This document shows, piece by piece, positions 25,100-33,494 of a DNA stretch of 64,000 nucleotides. The DNA lies in assembly GCA_016462625.1 (NCBI GenBank), contig JAEMSV010000004.1, forward strand, positions 47,981 through 111,980. Direction: 5' to 3'. Each line of letters opens with the position of its first letter. Position 1 is the stretch's first letter. The notes under the pieces were generated by a model, which was not told where the DNA came from, did no database searches, and saw only the letters and a program-made list of their open reading frames with translations. The stretch is from Solirubrobacteraceae bacterium (GTDB lineage Bacteria; Actinomycetota; Thermoleophilia; Solirubrobacterales; Solirubrobacteraceae). A program made the position numbers and the translations under genes.

Positions 25100-25920
25100 G
25101 CCTGCGCAACCGCCTTCATCGGGTATTTCGCGACACCGAAGCGGCGAATCGCCAGGCGTTGCTGGACGCGCTCCCCACCCCGCTCCCGGGACCGATGCTC
25201 GACATCGGTCCGCATACCGGCGAGCTGACCATGGAGATCGCGCGTCACGTCGGCATCCACGACGTGCACGGCGTCGAGCTGATCGCCGATCACATCCCCG
25301 CCGCGCGCAAGCGCGGGGTGCAGGTCGTCCACGGCGACGTCGACCGGGGGCTTCCGTTCCCGGACGAGAGCTTCGGCTTCATCCTGGCCAACCAGGTGAT
25401 CGAGCACGTCCGCCGCACGGACACGTTCCTGCGGGAGATCCGCCGGGTGGTCAAGCCCGACGGCGTCGTCTGCATCTCGACGAACAACCTGTCGTCCTGG
25501 CACAACGTCATCTCGCTCGCGCTGGGTATGCAGCCGACGCCGATGCACGTCAGCGACGAGGTGATCGTCGGCAACCCCATGAACCCCGAGAAGGGCATGG
25601 CTCATGAGGACCTCGGGCGCACGCACCTGCGGCTGTTCACCCGACGTGCACTCGCGGAGCTCGCGCAGTACCACGGGCTCGAGACGGTCAAGTCGGAGAC
25701 CGTCGGCTACTACCCGTTGCCGCCGCGCCTTGCGCAGCCCCTGGTCCGCATGGACCAAGCGCACGGTGCCTTCATCGTGGCTTTGTTCCGGCCTTCGGCA
25801 GCGGCATCGACCATCGCCGACGTGCCCAAGGGCATCTCCGCGACCGGGCTCGCGACGACGGTGATGCCAGAACCTGCGGCCCCGCCACAGCCACAACGGC
25901 CGGCGATCGAACCGTCATGA
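25096..25920 (+). CDS. Class I SAM-dependent methyltransferase, probable CTG start
   Basis: 274 residues if started at CTG 25096, 253 from TTG at 25159. The longer form adds a helical N-terminus (SLRNRLHRVFRDTEAANRQA) that this family normally has before motif I. MLDIGPHTGELTMEIA is motif I, VHGVELIADHIPAARKRG motif II, LPFPDESFGFILANQV and IEHVRRTD the acidic region, and VKPDGVVCISTNNLSSWHN the next loop. It overlaps the hydrolase stop by 4 bases and the next gene by 4 (ATGA), so all three are translationally linked. Target unknown, likely a glycan or lipid carrier. Confidence 0.8.
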   Translation: MSLRNRLHRVFRDTEAANRQALLDALPTPLPGPMLDIGPHTGELTMEIARHVGIHDVHGVELIADHIPAARKRGVQVVHGDVDRGLPFPDESFGFILANQVIEHVRRTDTFLREIRRVVKPDGVVCISTNNLSSWHNVISLALGMQPTPMHVSDEVIVGNPMNPEKGMAHEDLGRTHLRLFTRRALAELAQYHGLETVKSETVGYYPLPPRLAQPLVRMDQAHGAFIVALFRPSAAASTIADVPKGISATGLATTVMPEPAAPPQPQRPAIEPS

Positions 25921-26855
25921 GCCTCCCCCGCGCCACGCGGCGCGGGCTGACGGCGATCGGGCTGGTCCTGCTCTCGCTGCTGTACCCCGCGTCCTCTCTT
26001 GCAGCACCCACCGTGTTCGGCACCAAGGTGACCCCGAGGACGGTCGACGCCGAGACCCGGCAGATCCTGTACTACCTCGATCTCCGTAGCGGCGATCAAG
26101 CCGAAGCCTTCTCGGTCCGCTTCATCGCGCCGAAGTTCGCGACGCGCGGGGGTCGCGCAGAGGGAGAGTCGATCGATGGTCCGCGGGCCACCCGGCTGCA
26201 GGGGCCAGGTGAACTCGGACAGCTGATCCAGGACCCGCGGTTCAGCCAGCCCTGCTCCGACCGCGACGCAGCGTTCCACGGCTACGCCACAGGACCGGCC
26301 TCGGTCGACGTCTCCCTCCCCCCCAACTCCGGGACGACGTTGGCGGTCCGGTACCTCACGGGGCGCCGAGCCCCATGGGTCGACAGCGACTACCGGCTCC
26401 GATTCGTCGTCGAGCCGAAGCTCGTCGGCAGATACCTCGCCGGGAGCCCCTTCTTCGGCAAGGCCGCGAGCCCCTTCGGCAGCCAGACGCGGACGAGCCC
26501 TGGTCCGACGATCAAGGGCCGGACAGGCGCACACATCCTGCTCTCGAGCCGGCCACGCGGGACCTGGGGTGGGGCATCGTCGCCGCGCAAGGTTCGCTCC
26601 GGCGCTGCAGTCAGGGTTTCCGGACGCATCCTCCCGGGACTCAGCGGCAAGCGCATCGACCTCCAGGCGCGTCGCGCAGGTGGAGCGCTGCGGACGTTCG
26701 AGAGCGTCCGCACCGGCCGAAATGGCGCGTTTCGGGCGACGTGGCGGCCGAGCGGACGCGGAACACAAGAGGTGTGGGCTCGGTATCCCACGCAGCCTGG
26801 TGAGCTGCGCGCGGACACGACGAGTTGCCCACTCCGCTTCCTAGTGCAAAGGTAG
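25917..26855 (+). CDS. Secreted beta-rich protein of unknown function
   Basis: A 312-residue protein with a signal peptide (ends near PASSLAAP). The mature part is beta-rich. A C-terminal segment from about residue 215 (KVRSGAAVRVSGRILPGLSG to GAFRATWRPSG) looks like a bacterial Ig-like or carboxypeptidase-regulatory type sandwich. I do not recognise the first domain. The gene overlaps the methyltransferase by 4 bases and is the third of the hydrolase operon. It may bind the extracellular polymer, but nothing in sequence proves it. Confidence 0.68.
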   Translation: MSLPRATRRGLTAIGLVLLSLLYPASSLAAPTVFGTKVTPRTVDAETRQILYYLDLRSGDQAEAFSVRFIAPKFATRGGRAEGESIDGPRATRLQGPGELGQLIQDPRFSQPCSDRDAAFHGYATGPASVDVSLPPNSGTTLAVRYLTGRRAPWVDSDYRLRFVVEPKLVGRYLAGSPFFGKAASPFGSQTRTSPGPTIKGRTGAHILLSSRPRGTWGGASSPRKVRSGAAVRVSGRILPGLSGKRIDLQARRAGGALRTFESVRTGRNGAFRATWRPSGRGTQEVWARYPTQPGELRADTTSCPLRFLVQR

Positions 26856-26895
26856 GTAGCTTGAAATTCCAGTCCAAGGTTCGATTTTGGACCTT

Positions 26896-26935
26896 GAGCC
26901 TGAGCGGGACGTAGTCGATAGAGCCCGTCAGGCTC
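26896..26935 (+). promoter_or_regulatory. Long stem-loop ahead of the GT4 gene
   Basis: GAGCCTGA (26896-26903) pairs with TCAGGCTC (26928-26935), and CGGG (26905-26908) with CCCG (26924-26927), giving about 12 paired bases with a one-base bulge. It lies about 30 bases before the ATG at 26965 in an AT-richer gap, just after TTGAAA at 26861. It has no T tract, so a leader hairpin is likelier than a terminator. Confidence 0.4.
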
Positions 26936-26964
26936 TGTGTTGGATCCCGCGACGGAGCGCGGCC

Positions 26965-28173
26965 ATGCGCATACTCATCGCCAACAACTTCTCGTACGTC
27001 ACGGGTGGAGTCGACCGCCACTGCTTCGACCTGGCCAGTCTCCTCCAGGACGATGGCCATGAGGTCGCCTTCCTCTCCACGGACGCGCCCCATCGCCTAG
27101 CGCAGCGCGGCGCGTTCATCCCACTGCTGGTGACCAACGACACCCGAGGTGAGCTCTCGCCGTCGGCAAGCGCGCGCGTCGCGACGCGCGCCACCTGGAA
27201 CCGCACCGCCCACGCCGCAACGCGGCGCCTGATCCAGGACTTCCAGCCTGACGTCATCCACAGCCACAAGCTGTATCCGCACCTCTCACGCGCCCCGATC
27301 GCCGCTGCGCAGGAGCTCGGCGTGCCCATCGTGCAGACGGCGCACGACTACGAGTTCGTCTCTGCCAACGCGTTCGACCACACCGGCGCCGCGATCGACC
27401 ACAACGAGACGCACCTCCGCTACCGCGCCCTGAACACCGCGCTCTTCGAGCTCAAGACGCGCTTCCACGTGCCTGCGGTGACCTCGTGGGTCACGGTGTC
27501 AGACGCGATCGCCAAGATCTACGCGACCCATGGCATTGAGTCGCGAAGCATCCCGAACTTCACCTTGTCCCAGACTGGCCCTGCTCCGGCCTTCGAGGAC
27601 CGAACCGGAGCGGTGTTCGCGGGTCGTCTTACGCATGACAAGGGCATCGAGGATCTCATTGCGCTCGCGACGGCGATTCCGGAGCTTCAAGTTCGTGTAG
27701 CTGGATTTGGACCGCTCGCTGACCGAGTCGCCACTGCCGCGAGACGGTTGTCAAACCTGACATACGTCGGGGTTCTGTCACAAGAAGGCGTGCAGCAGGA
27801 GCTGCGCCGCGCCCGCGTGTGCCTCATGCCATCTCGCTGGGAAGAGCCTGGCCCGCTGGTCTGCCTCGAGGCGATGGCCGCGGGCACACCGATCGTCGCC
27901 TACGACCATGGCGGCCTTGCGGAGTACGTGACCGCGGCTCATGCTGGTCGCGTGGTTGCCAGCGATCCGATCGCACTCGCCGCGGGGGCCGCGACGCTCG
28001 CCGCCGACGCAAACGAGTGGACCCGCGCATCCTCCAACGCCATGGCGGCGCTGCGCGAGCAGCACTCACCCGACGACTACCTCGACGCCATTCTCGAGGT
28101 CTACGCGAACGCCACCGGCGACCAGGCGCAGAGAAAGCAGCGCTCGCTCCGGCTCGTGCCGCGCGCTGCATGA
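26965..28173 (+). CDS. Glycosyltransferase family 4
   Basis: A 402-residue GT-B enzyme starting at MRILIANNFSYVTGGVDRH, with the Gly-Gly acceptor loop near the N-terminus. The C domain runs from GAVFAGRLTHDKGIEDLIAL, and SRWEEPGPLVCLEAMAAGTP with the E-x7-E pattern binds the donor. The frame is open back to 26887 but the ATG at 26965 matches the family start. The GT2 gene overlaps its stop (ATGA). Donor and acceptor unknown. Confidence 0.87.
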   Translation: MRILIANNFSYVTGGVDRHCFDLASLLQDDGHEVAFLSTDAPHRLAQRGAFIPLLVTNDTRGELSPSASARVATRATWNRTAHAATRRLIQDFQPDVIHSHKLYPHLSRAPIAAAQELGVPIVQTAHDYEFVSANAFDHTGAAIDHNETHLRYRALNTALFELKTRFHVPAVTSWVTVSDAIAKIYATHGIESRSIPNFTLSQTGPAPAFEDRTGAVFAGRLTHDKGIEDLIALATAIPELQVRVAGFGPLADRVATAARRLSNLTYVGVLSQEGVQQELRRARVCLMPSRWEEPGPLVCLEAMAAGTPIVAYDHGGLAEYVTAAHAGRVVASDPIALAAGAATLAADANEWTRASSNAMAALREQHSPDDYLDAILEVYANATGDQAQRKQRSLRLVPRAA

Positions 28174-29087
28174 CGCGCGTCTCGATCATCCTTCCGACCC
28201 GGGATCGCCCGGCCGAACTCGACCGCGCCCTTCGCTCGGTGCTCGCCCAGACGATGACGGACTGGCATCTGCACCTCGTCGACGACGGCTCGGCTGACCC
28301 GGTCCAGCTCGACCATCAGGACGATCGGATCACGGTCCTCCGCCATGACGTGTCCCGCGGAGTCGCCGCGGCACGGAATGCCGCCATCGCCGCGGCCGAG
28401 GGAGAGTGGATCGCGTTCCTCGACGACGATGACGTCTGGTCCCCGGACAAACTTGCGCGGCAGCTCGAAGGCGCGGACGGTTCGGGCGCGTCGTTCATCT
28501 ACGGCGCGACGATCCTCGTGGGTCCCGACGGGCGCGTTCTGCGGACGAACCCGGTGCACGATCCGAGCGCCTTGGCCCAGGACGTCCTTCGCGCGAATGT
28601 CGTCGGGGAACCGTCAACCGTGATGGTCCGGCATGACCTACTCGCGGATGCTGGCTTCGCCGAGGATCTCTCGATCGTCGCGGACTGGGACCTGTGGATC
28701 CGCCTACTGCTCGAGGAAGGCGCCACGGCCTGGGCCGATCGCGAAGCCCGTGTCGCCATCGTGGAGCACGCCGGCAGCATGCAGATCGCCGATGTCGATG
28801 GCATCGAGCGGGAGCTGGCCAAGCTCCATGCGAACCACCGTGACCGCTATGCCGAGGCGGCGATCACGGTGCCGACCAGCGAGATGCGGCTGTATCTCGC
28901 CCTGAAGCGCTGGCAGTCCCGCCGGACGGCCGGCTCGACCGTCGCGCTCGGGATGGCCGCGCTGCGGCAGCACGATCTCCACGGAACTGCATCACGCCTC
29001 GCCCGTCGCGCCCGCGCACGCCGCACCGCGACACCGGCTTGGCTCGACGCGCTGGTCAAGCCGCCGGGCGCTCAGCCCGCCGCGTAG
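28170..29087 (+). CDS. Glycosyltransferase family 2
   Basis: A 305-residue GT-A enzyme starting at MTRVSIILPTRDRPAEL. The motif DDGSAD follows beta-2, GVAAARNAAIAAAEGEWIAF precedes LDDDDVWSPDK (the DxD metal site), and SIVADWDLWIRLLLEEGA holds the catalytic-base region (ED/DW-type). A C-terminal helical tail of about 90 residues is Arg-rich. It overlaps the GT4 gene by 4 bases and its 3' end overlaps the convergent hydrolase gene by 16. Likely part of glycan assembly. Confidence 0.87.
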   Translation: MTRVSIILPTRDRPAELDRALRSVLAQTMTDWHLHLVDDGSADPVQLDHQDDRITVLRHDVSRGVAAARNAAIAAAEGEWIAFLDDDDVWSPDKLARQLEGADGSGASFIYGATILVGPDGRVLRTNPVHDPSALAQDVLRANVVGEPSTVMVRHDLLADAGFAEDLSIVADWDLWIRLLLEEGATAWADREARVAIVEHAGSMQIADVDGIERELAKLHANHRDRYAEAAITVPTSEMRLYLALKRWQSRRTAGSTVALGMAALRQHDLHGTASRLARRARARRTATPAWLDALVKPPGAQPAA

Positions 29088-30211
29088 ATCGCCTTCGCGG
29101 CGTCCGCGTACGCGGACAGTGCGGGCTTCGGCGTGTTGTTGCGGTTCACGAGACCCGTGTACAGGCCCCAGAAGTTCTTCCCGCCCGGGAACGGCGGCAC
29201 GTCACGCCACGCGTAATAGATGATCCCGCGCAGATGCATCGCCTCGGCCTGCGCGGCGCCCTGACGGTAGAGCTGACCGACGAGCTGGGCCTGACGGGTG
29301 AGGCTCACGGTGAAGTCGCTGCCCGGGGCCTTCGGCCCGGCGGCCCAGCCGACCTCGGTGATCCAGACGCTCACGTCGCGGTCCCCCGCCGCGACCGCCA
29401 CCTGGCGGGCGCGCTTGGCGCCGAGCAGCACACCGGAGACGTCGCGCGCGTACGAGTGGACCGCAAGCGTGTCGAAGGTCCCTTTCGCCCCTGCCTTGTA
29501 CATCTGGCGGATGAACGTCAGCAGCGGGATGCCCTGCTTGCTCTGTGGCAGGCCGCCGGCCAGCACCTCGGCATCGGGGTTGACCTTCCGGATCGCCCGC
29601 GAACCGGCGCGGAGCAGCTTCACGTACGCCTTCGCATCCGGCTTGCCGCCCCAGTACTGCGGGAGGTTTGGCTCGTTCCAGACCTGCCACGACGTGATCG
29701 GCAGCGCCTTCAGCGACGGGTTCGCCTTCCAGAAGGTCCCGTTGACGCCGTAGCGCTTGACCACGGCCGTCACGTAGTTCGAGTAGCTCGAGAGCCGCCG
29801 GGGCGGCATCACGGTGACCGCGGTGATCTTCGCGCCGCGCTTGGCCTTGGCCGCGTGGAACTTGGGCATCCCGAACAGGATCGGCACGACGCGAAGACCC
29901 GCCTGCGCGCTGTCTCCGATGAACTTGTCGTAGGCGCGGAAGTCGTACTTCCCGCGCTGGCGTTCGATCTCGGTCCAGTTGATCCACTGGCGCAGGGTGC
30001 GCGCGCTTGCCTTGTACTGCGCGTCGAGTGCCTGCTGCCGGCCGGCTCCCGCCGCGAAGACCTCGGCAGCCGTGATCCCGACGAACCCTTCGGGGATCGT
30101 CGCGGCCTGCGCGGTTGTCGGGGTGTCACCCGAGCCGCCGCATCCGGCGATCACGAGCAGGAGTGCGCACAGCGCCGCGGTGGCGCCGGTGCGTGAACCC
30201 AGGTGACTCAG
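29072..30211 (-). CDS. Lipoprotein glycoside hydrolase, clan GH-A-like, probable CTG start
   Basis: 379 residues from CTG at 30211. The first canonical start, GTG at 30154, would leave only IAGC and cut the signal peptide. From the CTG the N-terminus is a typical lipoprotein signal (ALCALLLVIAGC, lipid-anchored Cys24). The barrel has WQVWNEPN with acid/base E180 and VWITEVGW with nucleophile E286. GGKNFWGLYTGLV near the C-terminus is shared with the 30208-31281 paralogue. CTG overlaps that gene's TGA stop (CTGA) and has GAGGG 7 bases upstream. Likely a surface-anchored endoglycosidase. Confidence 0.82.
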   Translation of the reverse strand: MSHLGSRTGATAALCALLLVIAGCGGSGDTPTTAQAATIPEGFVGITAAEVFAAGAGRQQALDAQYKASARTLRQWINWTEIERQRGKYDFRAYDKFIGDSAQAGLRVVPILFGMPKFHAAKAKRGAKITAVTVMPPRRLSSYSNYVTAVVKRYGVNGTFWKANPSLKALPITSWQVWNEPNLPQYWGGKPDAKAYVKLLRAGSRAIRKVNPDAEVLAGGLPQSKQGIPLLTFIRQMYKAGAKGTFDTLAVHSYARDVSGVLLGAKRARQVAVAAGDRDVSVWITEVGWAAGPKAPGSDFTVSLTRQAQLVGQLYRQGAAQAEAMHLRGIIYYAWRDVPPFPGGKNFWGLYTGLVNRNNTPKPALSAYADAAKAIYAAG

Positions 30212-31281
30212 CGGACGGCCCTCGTGACCTTCCGCAGCGCGACCGCTGCGGGCTTCGGGCGGCCGTCGAGCTCGTAGAGCCCGGTGTGCAGGCCCCAGAA
30301 GTCCTTGCCGCCCGGGTAGACCGGGGCGTCCTTCCAGGCGAAGTACACGATGCCCTTCAGGCGCCAGGCCTTGCGACGCTTGGCGAGGTTGCGGAAGACG
30401 CGGTCGACGAGCACCGCCTGCTTCTTGGGCCCCACGCGCCGGCCCTTGGTCGGCGGCCCCCCGGACGCCCAGCCGATCTCGGTGATCCAGAGCGGGGTCT
30501 TGCGCGCCTTCTTCGGGAGCGCGCCACGCGCCTCGCGCAGCTGCTTCTCGATGCCCTTCAGCGACGGCGCGTACGGGTTGACGCCGAGGACGTCGATCGC
30601 CTTGCGCGCGCCGGCCGCATACAGCCGCTTGACGTACGTCGTGAGCTTCATCCCCTGCTTGCTCTTCGGCAGGCCCGCGGTCACGACCATGGCCTTCGGG
30701 TCGACGGCGTGGAGCGCCCGGTGGGTCGCGCGCAGCAGCGCCGCGTAGCGCTTCGGGCTCGGGCGGCCGCCCCAGTAGATGGGCAGGTTCGGTTCATTCC
30801 ACACCTGATACGCGCGAACCGGCCGCGGCTTGACGCCCGGGTGCTCCAGCCAGAGGCTCCCGTTCTTGCCATAGCGCATCGCGATTGCAGCGGCGAAGAC
30901 GCCGAAGTCGGCCATCCGCCGCGGCGGGAACGTCGGGCGGCTGAAGTTGCCGGGCGGGCGGGACGTGGCCCACGCAGGCTCCCCGAACAGGAGGGGCATG
31001 ACCTCGATGCCCTCCTTGGCCGCCGTGAGGACGAACCGGTCGGTCATCGAGAAGTCGAAGACGCCGCGTGCCGGCTCGATGTCCTTCCAGCTGAAGTTCT
31101 GACGCAGCAGGCTGACGCCGACGGACCGCTGCTGGCCCAGCATGGGCCGCTGGTAGTCAAAGCCACCGGCGAACACGTCCTCGCTCACCATGCCGAAGAA
31201 TCCACGCGGCGGCTTCGCCGACGCGGCGGGGGCCGCGACGGCCAGAACGAGCAGCGCGGCGAGCAGGGCGCGGGCGATCAT
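30208..31281 (-). CDS. Secreted glycoside hydrolase, clan GH-A-like
   Basis: A 357-residue protein with a signal peptide ending near PAASAKPP. YQVWNEPN gives acid/base E163 and TPLWITEIGW nucleophile E268. VNPYAP and GIVYFAWKDAPVYPGGKDFW complete the barrel features. It is the closest paralogue of the lipoprotein 29072-30211, with the same length and the same GGKDFWGL end, and probably arose by tandem duplication. Its start overlaps the upstream small membrane protein gene by 4 bases. Likely acts outside the cell on the locus glycan. Confidence 0.85.
   Translation of the reverse strand: MIARALLAALLVLAVAAPAASAKPPRGFFGMVSEDVFAGGFDYQRPMLGQQRSVGVSLLRQNFSWKDIEPARGVFDFSMTDRFVLTAAKEGIEVMPLLFGEPAWATSRPPGNFSRPTFPPRRMADFGVFAAAIAMRYGKNGSLWLEHPGVKPRPVRAYQVWNEPNLPIYWGGRPSPKRYAALLRATHRALHAVDPKAMVVTAGLPKSKQGMKLTTYVKRLYAAGARKAIDVLGVNPYAPSLKGIEKQLREARGALPKKARKTPLWITEIGWASGGPPTKGRRVGPKKQAVLVDRVFRNLAKRRKAWRLKGIVYFAWKDAPVYPGGKDFWGLHTGLYELDGRPKPAAVALRKVTRAVR
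30209..30223 (-). promoter_or_regulatory. Strong ribosome site placing a CTG start at 30211
   Basis: On the minus strand GAGGG (30219-30223) is followed by a 7-base spacer and CTG (30211-30209), which overlaps the TGA of the upstream hydrolase. The lipoprotein signal peptide only exists if translation begins here. Confidence 0.6.
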
Positions 31282-31640
31282 GCGGTCTGTCCTTCCCCGG
31301 TCGTGTCTCGAAGATGTGGGCGGGCAAGCGCGACCCCGCCGGCGAGGCCGATTCCTGCCAGCAGGAGGAGGGCGGCCGGGGCCGGGTTGCCGATGCCGAC
31401 GCCGGCGCGATCGCTCGCGCCTCCCTCGTCGACGCGCTGCAGCCGCTTGGTGAAAACGCCGTCGCCGAGCTGCGCCGACGGGACGTCGGCGTTCAGCTCT
31501 GCGTACCAGGCGTCGCCGGCTCCGCCTTCAGGCGCGGATGGGAACGGAGCGTACGGTCCGTTACCTTCCTGGGCCCCTGCAGGCACCGGCGCCGCGAGCG
31601 CGCACAGCAACAGCACGCATACGACCTTCACTCGCGACAT
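31278..31640 (-). CDS. Small secreted, membrane-anchored protein of unknown function
   Basis: A 120-residue protein: signal peptide (VKVVCVLLLCALAAPVPAGA), a linker rich in Pro, Gly and Ala, one C-terminal transmembrane segment (PAALLLLAGIGLAGGVALA) and a short tail. It heads the three-gene minus-strand operon with the two hydrolases, each pair overlapping by 4 bases. The shape recalls the 3005-3580 protein. No family recognised. An in-frame GTG lies 12 bases upstream at 31652. Confidence 0.65.
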   Translation of the reverse strand: MSRVKVVCVLLLCALAAPVPAGAQEGNGPYAPFPSAPEGGAGDAWYAELNADVPSAQLGDGVFTKRLQRVDEGGASDRAGVGIGNPAPAALLLLAGIGLAGGVALARPHLRDTTGEGQTA

Positions 31641-31675
31641 TCGACGACTCACGTTACCCCGAAGGTCGGGCACCA

Positions 31676-33489
31676 ATGCCTCGCCTCCTCCCGAGTGGAT
31701 TGTCGCCTTTGCGCTCATTTGCGGGGAAGCACTGCTCTTCGCAGCGGGCGTCAGGTCGGCCGTGGTTGGCACGATCGCGCTCCTCGCACCGGGGTACGCG
31801 CTCTGCGGGCTGCTTCCTGCCGCCATCCGGGAGGTCCCGCTCGCCCGTTGGGCGGCGGCGCCGACCCTCGGGTTCGCCGCGGTCACTTCGCTGCTGATCA
31901 CCATCTCTTGGATCGGCATTCCGCTCGGCGGTCTGAGCGTCCGGCTCGTACTGGGCGCAGTGGTACTCGCCGGCGTCGCGACCTGGCGCGGACACGACGG
32001 GGACCGCGCGCCCGCGCAGCGCGCGGATCTCCTGGAAGGTCTCGGCCTCCTGGCGATCGTCGGCGGCGGGCTCGCCCTCGCGCTGACCGTCGTCGGCGAG
32101 CGCCCGGTTCCCGGCAACGACTGGGCCAAGTACCTGCTGTACGCCGACGAGATCCGCCGCCACGGTGCCCTGCTGATCGACAACCCGTTCTGGATGCTCG
32201 GCGTCCCATTCCGCGAGGACCCCGCGGTGCCTGCCGCCTACGGCGGCATCCTGCTCATGTCGCGCGCCGCGACGGGCGCCTTGGCGCAGGGCATCCTGGT
32301 CTTCGCGGTCCTGCAGATCCTCGCCGTGTACGCGTACGCACGGGCCTTCTGGGGGCGCGGTGCAGGGCTCGCAGCCGCCGCGCTGATCGCTGCAGTCCCC
32401 GCCAGCCAGGACATCCTCGGCTGGCATGGTCTCGCGAACCTCGCGGCGCTCGCTCTGCTCGGGCTGCTGCTCGCGTATCTCGGCACCCTCGCGCGCGAAC
32501 GGCTCGACACCGCGGCGATCGTGGGAATGGCGATCACCTTCGTCTCGCTGGTGGCCACACACCGCCTCACGGCGGTGATCGCCGGCGCCGTCCTCGCCTC
32601 GACCGTCGCCGTCGCGTGGCTGACCGGGCAGCGGGGCGCCCTCGTCGACGGCGCGAAGGCCGTCGGCCTGGCGCTGCTGCTCGGCATCGGGGTGATCGCC
32701 GACGTCTGGGCGCGACAGAAGACGTTCGGCGGCACGCTCCCGGCGTCCTCCTACGACAACACGAAGGTGAATCTCGAGCTCGCGGTCCGCGACCTCTCGT
32801 GGGTGCTGGCGATCGCGTCGCTCGCGGGCGTCGTCGCGCTGGCGGTGACCCGCAGGCTCGAGCGGGCGCTCTGGCCGGCGGTCGCACTGGTCGTCGTGTG
32901 CTGCGCACTGGCGTACGCGTACGTGATCCATCTGCCCCTCTACTACGCGCGAATGGTCTTCTACCTGCCATTGGCGATGGCGCCGATCGCCGCCGTCGCG
33001 GCGTGGCGCCTGCTGCGGCCCACCGCGGTGTTCGCCGTGCTGGCCGCCGCCGGGGTCGCCGCGATCACCGTCGGCTCGGTCTCCCAGGCCCGTGAGGTCG
33101 AACGCTTCTACTCGTTCGCCTCTCCGGCCTCCCTGGCGGGACTCGACGCGCTCGACGCGCGGCTGAAGCCCGGCGAGATCGTCGTCACCGACCGGTGCTG
33201 GAGCTTCCTTTCCACATGGCTGCTGCGGACACGCACGCTTCCGGCCCTCGAGCCGCAGGACATCCAGCCCAAGGCCGAGCTCCGCTACGCCCGGCAGGCG
33301 CACGCGATCCTCCGCGGGACGCCGGAGGGCCGTCGCCTCGCGCGCCGCTACGGCGTCCGCTACGCGGTCGTCGATCCCACCTGCCCGGACGCGAACGGCC
33401 GCACAGCCCCGCCCCCCGCCGGAGGACGAGCGGCATTCGCCAGCAGTCGGCTCGCGGTCGTCCGCCTCCCCTGGGTCGCCGACGACTGA
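31676..33489 (+). CDS. GT-C-like membrane glycosyltransferase, possible 1-base frameshift at the 5' end
   Basis: About 600 residues with 12-13 hydrophobic segments and a C-terminal soluble part (from about LDALDARLKPGEIVVTDRC). PGNDWAKYLLYADEIRRHG after the early membrane helices resembles the first-loop acidic motif of GT-C enzymes (DUF6541/mannosyltransferase types). The well-placed ATG at 31676, behind GAAGG at 31661, is out of frame by one base; the first canonical in-frame start is GTG at 31762, inside the first membrane helix. 31676-33489 is one base short of a multiple of three, so a missing base or an unusual start is likely. Confidence 0.7.
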
Positions 33490-33494
33490 CCGCG

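Noticed and set aside
26877..26889. GGTTCGATTTTGG resembling a tRNA T-arm
   Set aside because: No acceptor, D or anticodon arms can be drawn around it; no tRNA or rRNA gene is seen in the window.
30115..31675. The long upstream part of the frame that ends at 33489
   Set aside because: It runs antisense to two hydrolase genes and a small membrane protein; only the part after about 31676 is hydrophobic and gene-like.
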